Assembly: GCA_965216025.1 (NCBI GenBank)
Contig: CBDCEX010000010.1
Span: forward strand, 1-64,000
DNA: 64,000 nucleotides
Direction of reading: 5' to 3'
Origin: JADFQT01 sp965216025
GTDB taxonomy: Bacteria > Chloroflexota > Dehalococcoidia > Lucifugimonadales > UBA3495
In this document: piece by piece, positions 34,392 through 42,660 of the stretch
Position numbering within the stretch: position 1 is the first letter of the stretch
Layout of the letters: every line of letters starts with the position of its first letter
Notes under the pieces: generated by a model
What the model was told of the DNA's origin: nothing
The model's input: the letters and a program-made list of their open reading frames with translations, nothing else
Database searches by the model: none
Position numbers and translations under genes: made by a program

Positions 34392-35570
34392 TCATCCTCC
34401 TTTGGGTGGCGGGATGCGCCAGGATTCCAGCCTTCGGCACCCTTTTTCTACCTGCTCATCCGGTGTGGTGAGGGAAAGCCTGATGTAACCTTCGCCGTAT
34501 TTTCCGTAGCTGGACCCCGGGGTTACCACAATATCGATGTCCTCCAGCAGTCGGGCCGCGAATTCCGCGGAGGTGTATCCCTCGGGGACGGGCGCCCAAA
34601 CGTACAGGCTGGCCTGGGGAACCGCGACTTCCAGGCCCATGGAAGAGAGGGCGGTGACCACCCGGTCTCGCCGGCGCTGATAAATGGCCACGTTATCATC
34701 AACGCAGTCCTGGGGACCGGTAAGGGCCTCCATGGCCATTTCCTGGACCGCTTGAGGGATGCCCGAGTCCAGGTTCGCCTTGATTTGGAACAGGGCCTTG
34801 ATCATGTCGGCGTTGCCCACGGCCATGCCGATGCGCCAGCCGGTCATGTTATAGGTCTTGGAAAGGGAATGGAACTCAATCCCCACGTCCTTGGCGCCTT
34901 CCACCTGCATCGAGCTGGCGGCTCGGTATCCCTGATAACCCACCTCGCTGTAGGCGGCGTCATGCAGCAAGGCGATATCGTGCTCGCGGCAGAAAGCCGT
35001 GACCCCAGCCAAGTCTTCGGCGGTGGCGACGGCGCTGGTGGGGTTGTTGGGGTAGTTGAGCCACATTACCTTGGCGGAGCGAGCTACCCCGTCTGGGATG
35101 GCATCCAACTCCGGCAGCCACCCGTTTTTCTCGTACAGGGGCATGATGTGGCTCTCGGCGCCGGCGAACATGGTGCCCACGCCATAGACTGGATAGGCTG
35201 GATCCGGCACTAGGGCCAGGTCGCCGGGGTCCAAGCAGCAAAGGGCCACATGCCCGATGCCCTCCTTGGCGCCGATGAGAGGCAGCACTTCGGTATCCGG
35301 GTCCAGCTGGACGCTGAATCGTTTCTCGTACCAGGAAGCTATGGCGCGCCGCAACTCGGGCAGCCCATCAGTCTCCGGATAGCGGTGGTTGGGCGGGTCC
35401 TGGGATGCCCGCAACAGCCGGTCGATGATGGGGGCCGGAGTGGGAATATCCGGGTCACCGATGCCGAAGGTGACCACGTCCGCTCCGGCGGCCCGCTTTT
35501 CCGCGATGATCCTGGAGATCTCAACGAAGGGGTAGGGCGATAGCTTGTCCAGCCGGCGGGAGAATTTCAT
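34392..35570 (-). CDS. dapL: LL-diaminopimelate aminotransferase
   Basis: This 392-residue class I/II PLP aminotransferase converts tetrahydrodipicolinate directly to LL-diaminopimelate. Diagnostic segments are FGIGDPDIPTP, HRYPETDGLPELRRAIA, LIGAKEGIGHVALCC, NYPNNPTSAVAT, DAAYSEVGYQGY and the PLP-lysine motif FHSLSKTYNMTGWRIG. The dapL route is common in Chloroflexi. The gene follows dapF on the same strand, with the hicBA toxin-antitoxin pair between them, supporting the DAP assignment over related aspartate/alanine aminotransferases. Confidence 0.88.
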   Translation of the reverse strand: MKFSRRLDKLSPYPFVEISRIIAEKRAAGADVVTFGIGDPDIPTPAPIIDRLLRASQDPPNHRYPETDGLPELRRAIASWYEKRFSVQLDPDTEVLPLIGAKEGIGHVALCCLDPGDLALVPDPAYPVYGVGTMFAGAESHIMPLYEKNGWLPELDAIPDGVARSAKVMWLNYPNNPTSAVATAEDLAGVTAFCREHDIALLHDAAYSEVGYQGYRAASSMQVEGAKDVGIEFHSLSKTYNMTGWRIGMAVGNADMIKALFQIKANLDSGIPQAVQEMAMEALTGPQDCVDDNVAIYQRRRDRVVTALSSMGLEVAVPQASLYVWAPVPEGYTSAEFAARLLEDIDIVVTPGSSYGKYGEGYIRLSLTTPDEQVEKGCRRLESWRIPPPKGG

Positions 35571-35608
35571 ACATCTGGCCTTATTTGATTGGGGTTGCCA
35601 AAGGGTAT

Positions 35609-35818
35609 TCAGACCTGCTCAAACTCTTGTCTGGAGATACCCAGGTCCCGCAGTATTGCGGCGATGGTGCCAACCCGCAGGTCCCGGTTTCCCCAGTTGG
35701 GGATGGTCGTTCTAGCGTGGGTGGCCGTGTTTATCCAGATTTCGTGGCTCCCTTTGGCCGTCCGGTCAAATTCACAACCCAAACGGCGCAGTCTGCGAGT
35801 AAGCGCCCGGTAATTCAC
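35609..35818 (-). CDS. hicA: HicA-family mRNA interferase toxin
   Basis: This 69-residue dsRBD-like toxin has the sequence GCEFDRTAKGSHEIWIN, and the His in GSH is the catalytic residue of HicA ribonucleases. Its ATG overlaps the hicB stop by 4 bp, giving the order antitoxin-toxin. The pair lies between dapF and dapL. Confidence 0.88.
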   Translation of the reverse strand: MNYRALTRRLRRLGCEFDRTAKGSHEIWINTATHARTTIPNWGNRDLRVGTIAAILRDLGISRQEFEQV

Positions 35819-36078
35819 ACCGCGACGAGCACTTCACCAAGAACCTGAGAACCCTTTGGAGCAAAGGAAGCGGCCTCAACTTCTGGCGGCAGAGGGTCAC
35901 CCCTGGAACGATAGGACTCGATAAACGCGGCTGCTACGCTCTGGAGGTTCTCCAAGGCCTCAGCGGCCGTGTCTCCCCAAGCCCGACAGCCCGGGAGAGC
36001 TGGAACCTCGGCAAGGTACCTGTCCTCGGTATCTTCGCTGGGCTCATGCATCACGAGAGGTAGCCGGTACAGCTTCAT
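35815..36078 (-). CDS. hicB: HicB-family antitoxin
   Basis: From ATG 36078 (MKLYRLPLVMH) the protein has 87 residues and contains the degraded RNase-H-like HicB fold: YLAEVPALPGCRAWGDTAAEALENLQSV. No C-terminal DNA-binding helix-turn-helix is evident. Such short HicB proteins neutralise HicA by binding. An upstream ATG at 36126 would extend into dapF and is not favoured. It is 29 bp after the dapF stop, so the toxin-antitoxin pair is likely embedded in the dap transcript. Confidence 0.85.
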   Translation of the reverse strand: MKLYRLPLVMHEPSEDTEDRYLAEVPALPGCRAWGDTAAEALENLQSVAAAFIESYRSRGDPLPPEVEAASFAPKGSQVLGEVLVAV

Positions 36079-36107
36079 ATTTGCCTTATTTGTTTGATAC
36101 TGCCACC

Positions 36108-36968
36108 CTAATCTTGGGGTATCCACTCGCCGCTGAAGACTTCCTCAGCGGGACCCTCCAGGTAAACATCCCCCTCTCCGTCCCAGTCTATCTTCAGCGT
36201 GCCGCCGGGCAGGGTTATGTCAACCGGCCCGCTAGTCATTCCCAGTAATTTGGCTGCCACGGCTATGGCGCAGGCGCCGGTGCCACAGGCCATGGTCTCT
36301 CCGGAACCCCTCTCCCAAACCCGGGCATTCAAATGAGTCTCATCGACCAAGTTGACAATCTCAAAATTTACGTGTTCTGGAAACATGGGGTGTCTTTCGA
36401 TCAGCGGTCCGATGTTGCACAGGGGAAACTCCTCCACCGGCTGGTCAAGGAAGGTGACGGCGTGGGGATTGCCCATGGAAACAAAGGTTAGGAACAGCCG
36501 GAAGTCGCCGGGCTGAATCGGATATTTAAGGATAGGTCCTCTGCTTCCGCCCACCGAGGAGTCCAGCACCACCGGAATATCCGCCGCATTCAGCTTGGGC
36601 GGCCCCATGTCTACTCTGGCTCCGGACACCCGCTGGCCTTCGTAGGTTGGTACCACGGTACGCAAGCCAGCCAGGGTGTCTACCTTCAAACCGCCGGCGT
36701 CCGGGGCGACGATCTGGCGCTCAATGGCGTATTTGGCAAAGCAACGGATACCGTTGCCGCACGCCTCTCCTTCGGAGCCGTCGGCGTTGAACATGCGCAT
36801 CTTCAGGTCGGCGATGTCCGAGTCCAGGATCAGGATGATTCCGTCGCTCCCGACTCCGAAGTGACGGTCGCTCATGGCCCGGGAAAGGCTGGGCCAGTCC
36901 TCATCCAAATCCCGCGCATCGAGATAAATGTAATCGTTGCCCGCGCCCTGCATCTTGGTAAATTTCAT
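36108..36968 (-). CDS. dapF: Diaminopimelate epimerase
   Basis: This 286-residue cofactor-independent epimerase converts LL- to meso-diaminopimelate. The start ATG 36968 follows GGGAGGCCAGCC; an upstream ATG at 37004 is not supported by homology. The two active-site cysteines are in GEACGNGIRCFAKY and MACGTGACAIAVA. The N terminus is MKFTKMQGAGNDYIYLD. It acts immediately after DapL. It lies downstream of miaA and upstream of hicBA and dapL on the same strand. Confidence 0.94.
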   Translation of the reverse strand: MKFTKMQGAGNDYIYLDARDLDEDWPSLSRAMSDRHFGVGSDGIILILDSDIADLKMRMFNADGSEGEACGNGIRCFAKYAIERQIVAPDAGGLKVDTLAGLRTVVPTYEGQRVSGARVDMGPPKLNAADIPVVLDSSVGGSRGPILKYPIQPGDFRLFLTFVSMGNPHAVTFLDQPVEEFPLCNIGPLIERHPMFPEHVNFEIVNLVDETHLNARVWERGSGETMACGTGACAIAVAAKLLGMTSGPVDITLPGGTLKIDWDGEGDVYLEGPAEEVFSGEWIPQD

Positions 36969-37083
36969 GGCTGGCCTCCCTGGGTCTAATAACTTGGGGG
37001 TCAAATGCCACGGGGGTCGAATGCCCCGGCCGGGTAAAATTTGAGGGCGGCTCCAGTGTAGCGACCACTGATTCAGCCGGGAA

Positions 37084-38052
37084 TTATTGTATCACAGGGG
37101 GAGCGGACAGCAGGTATTCCTCCACCAGTTGGGCCGCCTGTTCATCTACATTCGGGTCTTGACCGTTAAGCCAGCGGATGCGAGGGTCCTCGGGTTTAAA
37201 CCAGGTGTATTGCCGGCGAGCCAGGCGGTGGGTTTGGTATTTGGTCCGCTGTATCGCCTCCTCCATGGAAAGCTCGCCCGCCAGGTGCTGCCCCAGCTCG
37301 CGATACCCGGGGCTGGCTAGAGGACCCTGGCCCAGCCGGTAGCCCATTTCAGATAGCTGCTCCACTTCCTTTAAAAAGCCCTGATCCATCATCTGGTCCA
37401 CCCGGTCATCAATTCTCTGGTAAAGGCTGGCGCGCTCCATGGTCAGCCCCAGGATAAGGGCCGTTGCTGGTCTGGATCGGTCCTCGGCCAGATCTGAAGG
37501 CGGGCTGGCGGTGAATCCCGGTCTGGCGGTGAATCTATGGACCTCCAGGGCCCGAATCACCCGGCGAAGGTTGCGGGGGTCCAATTCCGCGGCCCTTTGA
37601 GGGTCGATTGCCTGCAACTCGGCGTGGAGACACGCGCCGCCCTGGGCTTCTGCTTCCCCCAGTTTGCGGGCCCGAAACTCGGGATCGGGAGGTACCACCG
37701 GAACTTTCCAGCCTTCCAGCAATGCCCAGACATATTGACCGGTGCCGCCGGCCAATATGGGCAGGTGTCCCCGTCGGCGAATCTCTGGTATCAACTCCCG
37801 GGCCAAGGTAAGGAATGTCCCCAGGCTGAAGGGATCATCGGGGTCGGCGATATCCAACATATGATGGGGGGTCCGGCTCTGTTCCAAGGACGTGGGTTTA
37901 GCAGTACCAACGTCCATGTGGCGGTACACCTGACGGCTGTCGGCGTTGATTATCTCGCCGCCAAATCGCCGGCCAAGGGCTACCGCCAGGCCGGTTTTGC
38001 CGGCGGCGGTGGGGCCGACGATGGCTAGGAGGGGTGATGCGGACGGATTCAC
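37084..38052 (-). CDS. miaA: tRNA dimethylallyltransferase
   Basis: This 322-residue enzyme isopentenylates A37 of tRNAs that read U-starting codons. It has the P-loop IVGPTAAGKT, then INADSRQVYRHMDVGTAKP, HHMLDIADPDDPFS, LAGGTGQYVWALLEGW and the C-terminal KYQTHRLARRQYTWFK. It is 44 bp downstream of tpiA in the same direction. The sequence is complete and of normal length. Confidence 0.94.
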   Translation of the reverse strand: MNPSASPLLAIVGPTAAGKTGLAVALGRRFGGEIINADSRQVYRHMDVGTAKPTSLEQSRTPHHMLDIADPDDPFSLGTFLTLARELIPEIRRRGHLPILAGGTGQYVWALLEGWKVPVVPPDPEFRARKLGEAEAQGGACLHAELQAIDPQRAAELDPRNLRRVIRALEVHRFTARPGFTASPPSDLAEDRSRPATALILGLTMERASLYQRIDDRVDQMMDQGFLKEVEQLSEMGYRLGQGPLASPGYRELGQHLAGELSMEEAIQRTKYQTHRLARRQYTWFKPEDPRIRWLNGQDPNVDEQAAQLVEEYLLSAPPVIQ

Positions 38053-38096
38053 TGAGCTGGGGACGGCTTCAATCTAATTTCCGGCCAATTTCCCGG

Positions 38097-38867
38097 CTAA
38101 TTTCCGGGGGGCGACTTGGCGGCTAGAGCCAGGTTCACGATTTGAACAAACTGGCTGGCTTGAAGGCTGGCTCCTCCCACCAAGGCGCCGTGGATGGAGC
38201 TTTGTGCCGCGAACTCGCCGATGTTGGATGGATTGACGCTGCCGCCGTAAAGCAGCGGGACTTCCGCGCCCGCGTCGGCGTAAAGCTCTCGCAACACCTG
38301 AAGTATCCCTTCCGACATGACCTCGGCGGCGATCTCCGGCGTGGCCGCCAGTCCGGAGCCGATGGCCCAAACCGGTTCGTAGGCGACCACCAAGCTGCTT
38401 ATGTCAACCACCTCGGCCAGCCCCCGGCGGACCTGCTCCGCCACTACGGATGTGGCCTGCCCGGATTCTCGTTGATCCAGGGTCTCGCCCACGCAAAGAA
38501 TTGGTTGCAGCCCGTGGGATAGGGCCGATTGGACTTTGCGGTTTATCAGCTCGTCGGTTTCGCCAAATAGTTGACGGCGTTCCGAGTGCCCCAGGATTAC
38601 GTATTCGCAGAGGCCTTGCAGCATCTGGGGTGAGACCTCCCCGGTGAAGGCTCCCGAGTCCTCCCAATGCATGTTCTGGGCGCCCAGCTTAACCGCCGAA
38701 CCCCGAAGGGCTTCGCCCACGCTGGATAGGAAGGGGAAGGGAGGACACAGGACCACCTGGACACCAGTCATATCTTTCAGCTGGTTTCCGATGCCGGCGG
38801 CCAACTCCTGGGCTTGCGCCAGGTTGGTGTTCATCTTCCAGTTTCCCACGACCACGGTTTCAGGCAT
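38097..38867 (-). CDS. tpiA: Triosephosphate isomerase
   Basis: This 256-residue TIM has VVVGNWKMN (catalytic Lys), ILGHSERR (catalytic His), VVAYEPVWAIGSG (catalytic Glu) and LLYGGSVNPSN (phosphate loop). Its ATG 38867 is only 13 bp from the edge of the IS630 element. Before that insertion the apgM stop would have been about 11 bp upstream of this ATG, so the gene was tightly coupled to apgM and now depends on read-through or on a promoter inside the insertion. Confidence 0.95.
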   Translation of the reverse strand: MPETVVVGNWKMNTNLAQAQELAAGIGNQLKDMTGVQVVLCPPFPFLSSVGEALRGSAVKLGAQNMHWEDSGAFTGEVSPQMLQGLCEYVILGHSERRQLFGETDELINRKVQSALSHGLQPILCVGETLDQRESGQATSVVAEQVRRGLAEVVDISSLVVAYEPVWAIGSGLAATPEIAAEVMSEGILQVLRELYADAGAEVPLLYGGSVNPSNIGEFAAQSSIHGALVGGASLQASQFVQIVNLALAAKSPPGN

Positions 38868-38878
38868 GGCGCAACTGC

Positions 38879-39763
38879 CTAAACCAACGCCAAGGTGGGA
38901 ACTACATTTTGCAGCGATGGCAAAGGTAGGGAAGGTGTAAAAATCAATGCATCGGCTCGAGCTTGTAACAGGGTTCGGCAGCGATGTTTCACTTCATCCT
39001 TACGGTGAGCTAGTCCGCCGAAGAATGCATTCATCTTCTCTTGGACTTGGGCTTTTGTTCCCAGGCATTCGTTGGCCGTGACCTCTTCCCTGGCCCAGTC
39101 CCAGACGGCTTCGTCGGCATTGAAGTCTGGGCTGTAGGCCGGTAAGGCCACCAGCCTCAGCTGCAAGTCAGGGGTGGTCAAATAGCTGCGAATCGCTTCT
39201 CCTCGGTGGGCTGGCCCATTGTCCCAAATCACTACCAGAGGTCCAGGATGTTTTGCTCTTAGCTGCCGTAAAAAGGCGGTGGAGGTCTCGGCATTGCTGT
39301 TGCCGGCTATTTCCATGGCTTCCACCTCCCCAGCCTCCAAGCAAACTCCCGAGTAGTAGCAGGCCTTCTCTCCCCACCGAGGACTGGTAGAGTCCACCAG
39401 CGCCGGCTCTCCCTTGAGCACCCATTTCCCCCTCAGATCGGCATCGGCCCGAAAGTGGGCTTCGTCTACGAAGAAGATTTTGGCCCCACTCTCTTGGGCC
39501 TCCTCTCGGATTTGGCTGTACTGGAGGACGAAGGCTTTCCGCGCTTCATCCTTGGCTTTCAGGAGGCGTTTCTTGGGTCGCTTCAGCACGAAGCCCAACC
39601 GATGGAGGTAGTTCAAGCAACTGCTTCGACTCAGCCCCAGGTCAAAGCTCTGCTTGAGAAATTGCCTCACTACTTTCCAATTCCAGTTGGACAATTCAAC
39701 TCCCGCCTCTCCAGGCGGATTTTGCACCGCAGACTTCAGTTGGTTCTGTTGACCCCAGTTCAA
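38879..39763 (-). CDS. IS630-family transposase, catalytic frame
   Basis: This is the DDE half: a winged-helix segment SSCLNYLHRLGFVLKRPKK, first Asp in IFFVDEAHFRAD, second in VVIWDNGPAHRGEAI, and third acidic residue in YSPDFNADEAVWDWARE. A TTG at 39763 could start it, but homology continues upstream in this frame. Synthesis probably depends on a -1 shift from the first frame at the C7 run (39767-39773 on the complementary strand). Its stop TAG uses the TA target duplication plus the adjacent host base. Confidence 0.85.
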   Translation of the reverse strand: MNWGQQNQLKSAVQNPPGEAGVELSNWNWKVVRQFLKQSFDLGLSRSSCLNYLHRLGFVLKRPKKRLLKAKDEARKAFVLQYSQIREEAQESGAKIFFVDEAHFRADADLRGKWVLKGEPALVDSTSPRWGEKACYYSGVCLEAGEVEAMEIAGNSNAETSTAFLRQLRAKHPGPLVVIWDNGPAHRGEAIRSYLTTPDLQLRLVALPAYSPDFNADEAVWDWAREEVTANECLGTKAQVQEKMNAFFGGLAHRKDEVKHRCRTLLQARADALIFTPSLPLPSLQNVVPTLALV

Positions 39764-40110
39764 GACGGGGGGGAACCCCCAGTCTGTTCAAAGACCAAAC
39801 CTTGGGCCCCGCCTCGGCGAAAGTTGGCCAGCCAGTTTCCAATGGTATGAGGCTCTCTGTCCAAAGCCTCAGCCACCTGGATAGCCGACCACCCTTGGGC
39901 CAACAACCATAGCCCGTGCCATCGCTCTCGCTCTCGAGGTGTTGGCGCTCGATACATCCTTTCCCGTAAGTCACCTACATTGAGTTGCCACTCTTCCATG
40001 AGTTGCACTATTTCCTTCATCCCTTCCACCACCGCCACTCGATTTCTTTTACAGAATATCGCAACTCCCCTGCCGGTTCGCTTTATGTAGGTTTCACCTT
40101 AGCTTTGGTT
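38882..40110 (-). mobile_element. IS630-family insertion sequence
   Basis: The terminal inverted repeats are AACCAACGCCAAGGTGGGAA at 38882 and, inverted, AACCAAAGCTAAGGTGAAAC ending at 40110. A TA dinucleotide flanks each end (38880-38881 and 40111-40112), the usual IS630/Tc1-mariner duplication. The element is 1229 bp and carries two overlapping transposase frames in the same direction as the host operon. It sits precisely at the apgM stop codon, between apgM and tpiA. Confidence 0.9.
39760..40038 (-). CDS. IS630-family transposase, helix-turn-helix frame
   Basis: This 92-residue N-terminal frame contains RMYRAPTPRERERWHGLWLL and the DNA-binding helix-turn-helix GWSAIQVAEALDREPHTIGNW, then LANFRRGGAQGLV. 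It ends GGSPPS-stop, the stop lying just after the TCC CCC CCG run. A -1 slip there yields GGSPPVLNWGQQNQL and joins the catalytic frame, with a 4-bp overlap between the two. Confidence 0.85.
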   Translation of the reverse strand: MAVVEGMKEIVQLMEEWQLNVGDLRERMYRAPTPRERERWHGLWLLAQGWSAIQVAEALDREPHTIGNWLANFRRGGAQGLVFEQTGGSPPS

Positions 40111-41315
40111 TAGGGTCCGAATTTGGTTAGCTTGCCCGAGTGGGACAGGGCCAGCAGCATGATGCTGGTGGCGGGTATCCGCCCAATGGACCCCAACCCG
40201 CAGGCTTTTTCATCGAAAGAGTTTACTCCCTCGCCTCGGGTCAAGGAGGAGTTCAGCATGAAGGGCACTGGGTGCCAGCTATGGGCCGCCATAATCGCGG
40301 GAGTCGCGTGATCCCCGGCCACCATAAAAACGTCCGGGTTTAACTCGCGGATTTGGGAAATCAGCGGGTCCAGGGCCTCCAGAGCCCGCACCTTGGCGTC
40401 GAAGTCGCCATCCTCTCCGGCGGCGTCGGCAGGCTTGTAATGGATGAAGAAGAAATCGTGGGCATCGTAGTGAGCCCGCAGAGTCTCCACCTCATCGGAG
40501 AAGCTTATACCGGTGGGTAATATTTTCATGTCCGCCACGGTAGCCAGCCCCCGATACATGGGATAGGCAGCGATGGCCGCCGGATTAAGCCGGTAAACCT
40601 CGCCCATGGGCGGTAGGCTGGGCAGTTGGGCCCAACCACGCAGCAGCACCATGTTAGCGCGCTCCTCTTCCGCCAGCAGCCTCCGGGCCTGGTCGACGAA
40701 CTGATTAACCAGCTGGGCGGTTTTTTTGGCCGCAGGCTCTAGGGGCTTTACCTCCAGGGCCGGCACCCCGGTGATCTGGGGATCGGTCTCGCTCACCTGC
40801 TCGGACAATCCCTCGGCCCGCAGCCGCAAAACGAACCGGTAGTCCTGCACCGGGAAGACATCCACCTGCACGCCGTCCAACTCGATGCCGTCCAGACGAT
40901 GGCACAGGGGGGTGCTCAGCTCGGTGGGAATCCGTCCGGCCCGCCGGTCCACCAACGACCCGCTATCGTCCACCGTGCAGAAATTGCCCCGCGCCGCGAC
41001 GTCGCCGGGTAGCAACTCCGCTTCAATGCCCAGGGCCTCCAGGGCGCCCCGGCCAATCATATACTTCAGCGGGTCGTAGCCAAATAGGGCCAGGTGACCC
41101 GGTCCGCTGCCGGGAGCCACGCCGGGCAGCACCGGCGTGGTCAAACCACAGGCGCTCTCTTGGGCCATTGCGTCCAGGTTGGGCAAATATGCGGTTTCCA
41201 GCTCGGAGCGACCCGTATCCGGGTGGGCCAATCCTCCCAAACCATCCACCACCAGCAGCACAATTTTCGACGGGGTGGAAACGTAGCAGTCGTGCAGTTG
41301 CACCAGGTCAATCAT
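40110..41315 (-). CDS. apgM: Cofactor-independent phosphoglycerate mutase, archaeal type
   Basis: This 401-residue enzyme of the alkaline-phosphatase superfamily interconverts 2- and 3-phosphoglycerate. Family segments are IVLLVVDGLGGLAHPDTGRS (metal Asp), APGSGPGHLALFGYDP (nucleophilic Ser), RGNFCTVD, FFIHYKPADAAGEDGDFDAKV and VFMVAGDHATPAIMAAHSWHP (metal Asp-His). It is between pgk (38 bp upstream) and tpiA. The IS630 insertion changed its stop from an inferred TAG to TAA without altering the protein sequence. Confidence 0.9.
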   Translation of the reverse strand: MIDLVQLHDCYVSTPSKIVLLVVDGLGGLAHPDTGRSELETAYLPNLDAMAQESACGLTTPVLPGVAPGSGPGHLALFGYDPLKYMIGRGALEALGIEAELLPGDVAARGNFCTVDDSGSLVDRRAGRIPTELSTPLCHRLDGIELDGVQVDVFPVQDYRFVLRLRAEGLSEQVSETDPQITGVPALEVKPLEPAAKKTAQLVNQFVDQARRLLAEEERANMVLLRGWAQLPSLPPMGEVYRLNPAAIAAYPMYRGLATVADMKILPTGISFSDEVETLRAHYDAHDFFFIHYKPADAAGEDGDFDAKVRALEALDPLISQIRELNPDVFMVAGDHATPAIMAAHSWHPVPFMLNSSLTRGEGVNSFDEKACGLGSIGRIPATSIMLLALSHSGKLTKFGP

Positions 41316-41352
41316 TTATGTTAACTCCATGCTTTGAGGCCACAGGTTTGAC

Positions 41353-42639
41353 CTAAGCGTCGGGCAGCGCGGCTATCCCGGGCAGCTCCTTGCCTTCCAG
41401 AAACTCCAGGGATGCACCGCCGCCGGTAGAAACGTGGGTCATCTGGTCCACCAATCCCAGCTCTTCCACAGCCTCCGCCGTAGATCCCCCGCCTACGATG
41501 GTGGTCGCGGCGGTCGCGTCTTTGAACCTCCCGATTCCTGTCGCTACCCGGCGAGTTCCCAGGCTAAAGCGGGGCATCTCGAAAACCCCCATCGGTCCAT
41601 TCCAGATGATAGTTTTGCACTTGGCCAGCCCCTTGGCAAAACTGGTGGCAGATTCGGCGCCGATATCCATGATATACCAGCCATTCGGCACCCCATCCGC
41701 CGGCACAGTCCGGACCTCCCTGGGCTCGGCGGCGAATTCACTGGCGACAACCAGGTCCTGGGGCAGGTGCACCCGTATTTTTTGGGACCGGGCCCGCTCC
41801 AAAAGTTCTCTGGCGAAATCCAGCCGGTCTTCTTCGATGGCCGACGCGCCGGTTTGGTAGCCCTGGCAGCGCAGGAAGGTTACTGCCATCCCGCCGCCGA
41901 TAAACAGCTGGTCCAGTTTATCCAGCATATTTTCCAATATCAGGATCTTGTCGCTGACCTTCGCCCCGCCCAACAGCGCTGCCATCGGCGGCTCCGGCGA
42001 TTCCAGCGCCTTTCCCATAGACTCAACCTCTCGCTGCAGCAGCAGCCCCATCGCCGCGGGCAGGTGCTGGCCCACTCCCACGGTGGAGGCATGGGCCCGA
42101 TGGGCCACGGCGAAGGCATCCATGACAAAGCACTCTGCCAATCTGGCCAGGTTGCTGGCAAACTCCGGCTCGTTCTTCTCTTCCCCCAAGTGGAACCGGA
42201 GGTTTTCCAGCAGAACGATGTCTTTTGGCTGCATGGAGCCGATAACCGTTTCCACCTGGGCGCCGATACAGTCGTTAAGGTTTTGGACCGGATGCTTCAA
42301 TAATCTGGCCAGGCGGTCTCCCACCAGCGCCAGTCGAAGGGATTCATCCACCACGCCGGCGGGCCGGCCCAAATGGGAGCAGAGGATGACCTTGCAGTTC
42401 TGCCGCAGCAGATAATCCACCGTAGGCAGGGTGGCTCGCAGCCGCTGGTCGCAGTCGGCGATGGCAGCGCTGGCCGCAGTGGAATCCATGCCCGGCTCAA
42501 TGGGCACGTTGAAGTCCACCCTAACCAGAACCCGCTTCCCGGCTACATCCAGGTCGGTAAGTCTACGCTTGGACAACTCCGGTCGCTCCTTTGCGTCTCC
42601 TTTTTGGCTCCCTATTGGCTCCCTATTTGCTTGATGCAC
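41353..42639 (-). CDS. pgk: Phosphoglycerate kinase
   Basis: The gene encodes 428 residues from ATG 42639, or about 407 from TTG 42576, which has GGAGCGACCGGAG upstream and fits the usual N terminus (KRVLVRVDFNVP). It has the substrate-binding VLVRVDFNVP and LCSHLGRP, the hinge GGAKVSDKILILENM, and the nucleotide-binding IWNGPMGVFE and TIVGGGSTAEAVEELG. It lies 21 bp downstream of the prenyl-synthase-like gene and 38 bp upstream of apgM, forming a glycolysis/gluconeogenesis cluster with tpiA. Confidence 0.93.
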   Translation of the reverse strand: MHQANREPIGSQKGDAKERPELSKRRLTDLDVAGKRVLVRVDFNVPIEPGMDSTAASAAIADCDQRLRATLPTVDYLLRQNCKVILCSHLGRPAGVVDESLRLALVGDRLARLLKHPVQNLNDCIGAQVETVIGSMQPKDIVLLENLRFHLGEEKNEPEFASNLARLAECFVMDAFAVAHRAHASTVGVGQHLPAAMGLLLQREVESMGKALESPEPPMAALLGGAKVSDKILILENMLDKLDQLFIGGGMAVTFLRCQGYQTGASAIEEDRLDFARELLERARSQKIRVHLPQDLVVASEFAAEPREVRTVPADGVPNGWYIMDIGAESATSFAKGLAKCKTIIWNGPMGVFEMPRFSLGTRRVATGIGRFKDATAATTIVGGGSTAEAVEELGLVDQMTHVSTGGGASLEFLEGKELPGIAALPDA

Positions 42640-42660
42640 GCAAATTAACGCCGTGGCGTC

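Noticed and set aside
36994..37035. Short tandem-like GGGGGTCAAATGCC/GGGGGTCGAATGCC upstream of dapF.
   Set aside because: Only two imperfect units in a short gap. Too little to call a regulatory element.
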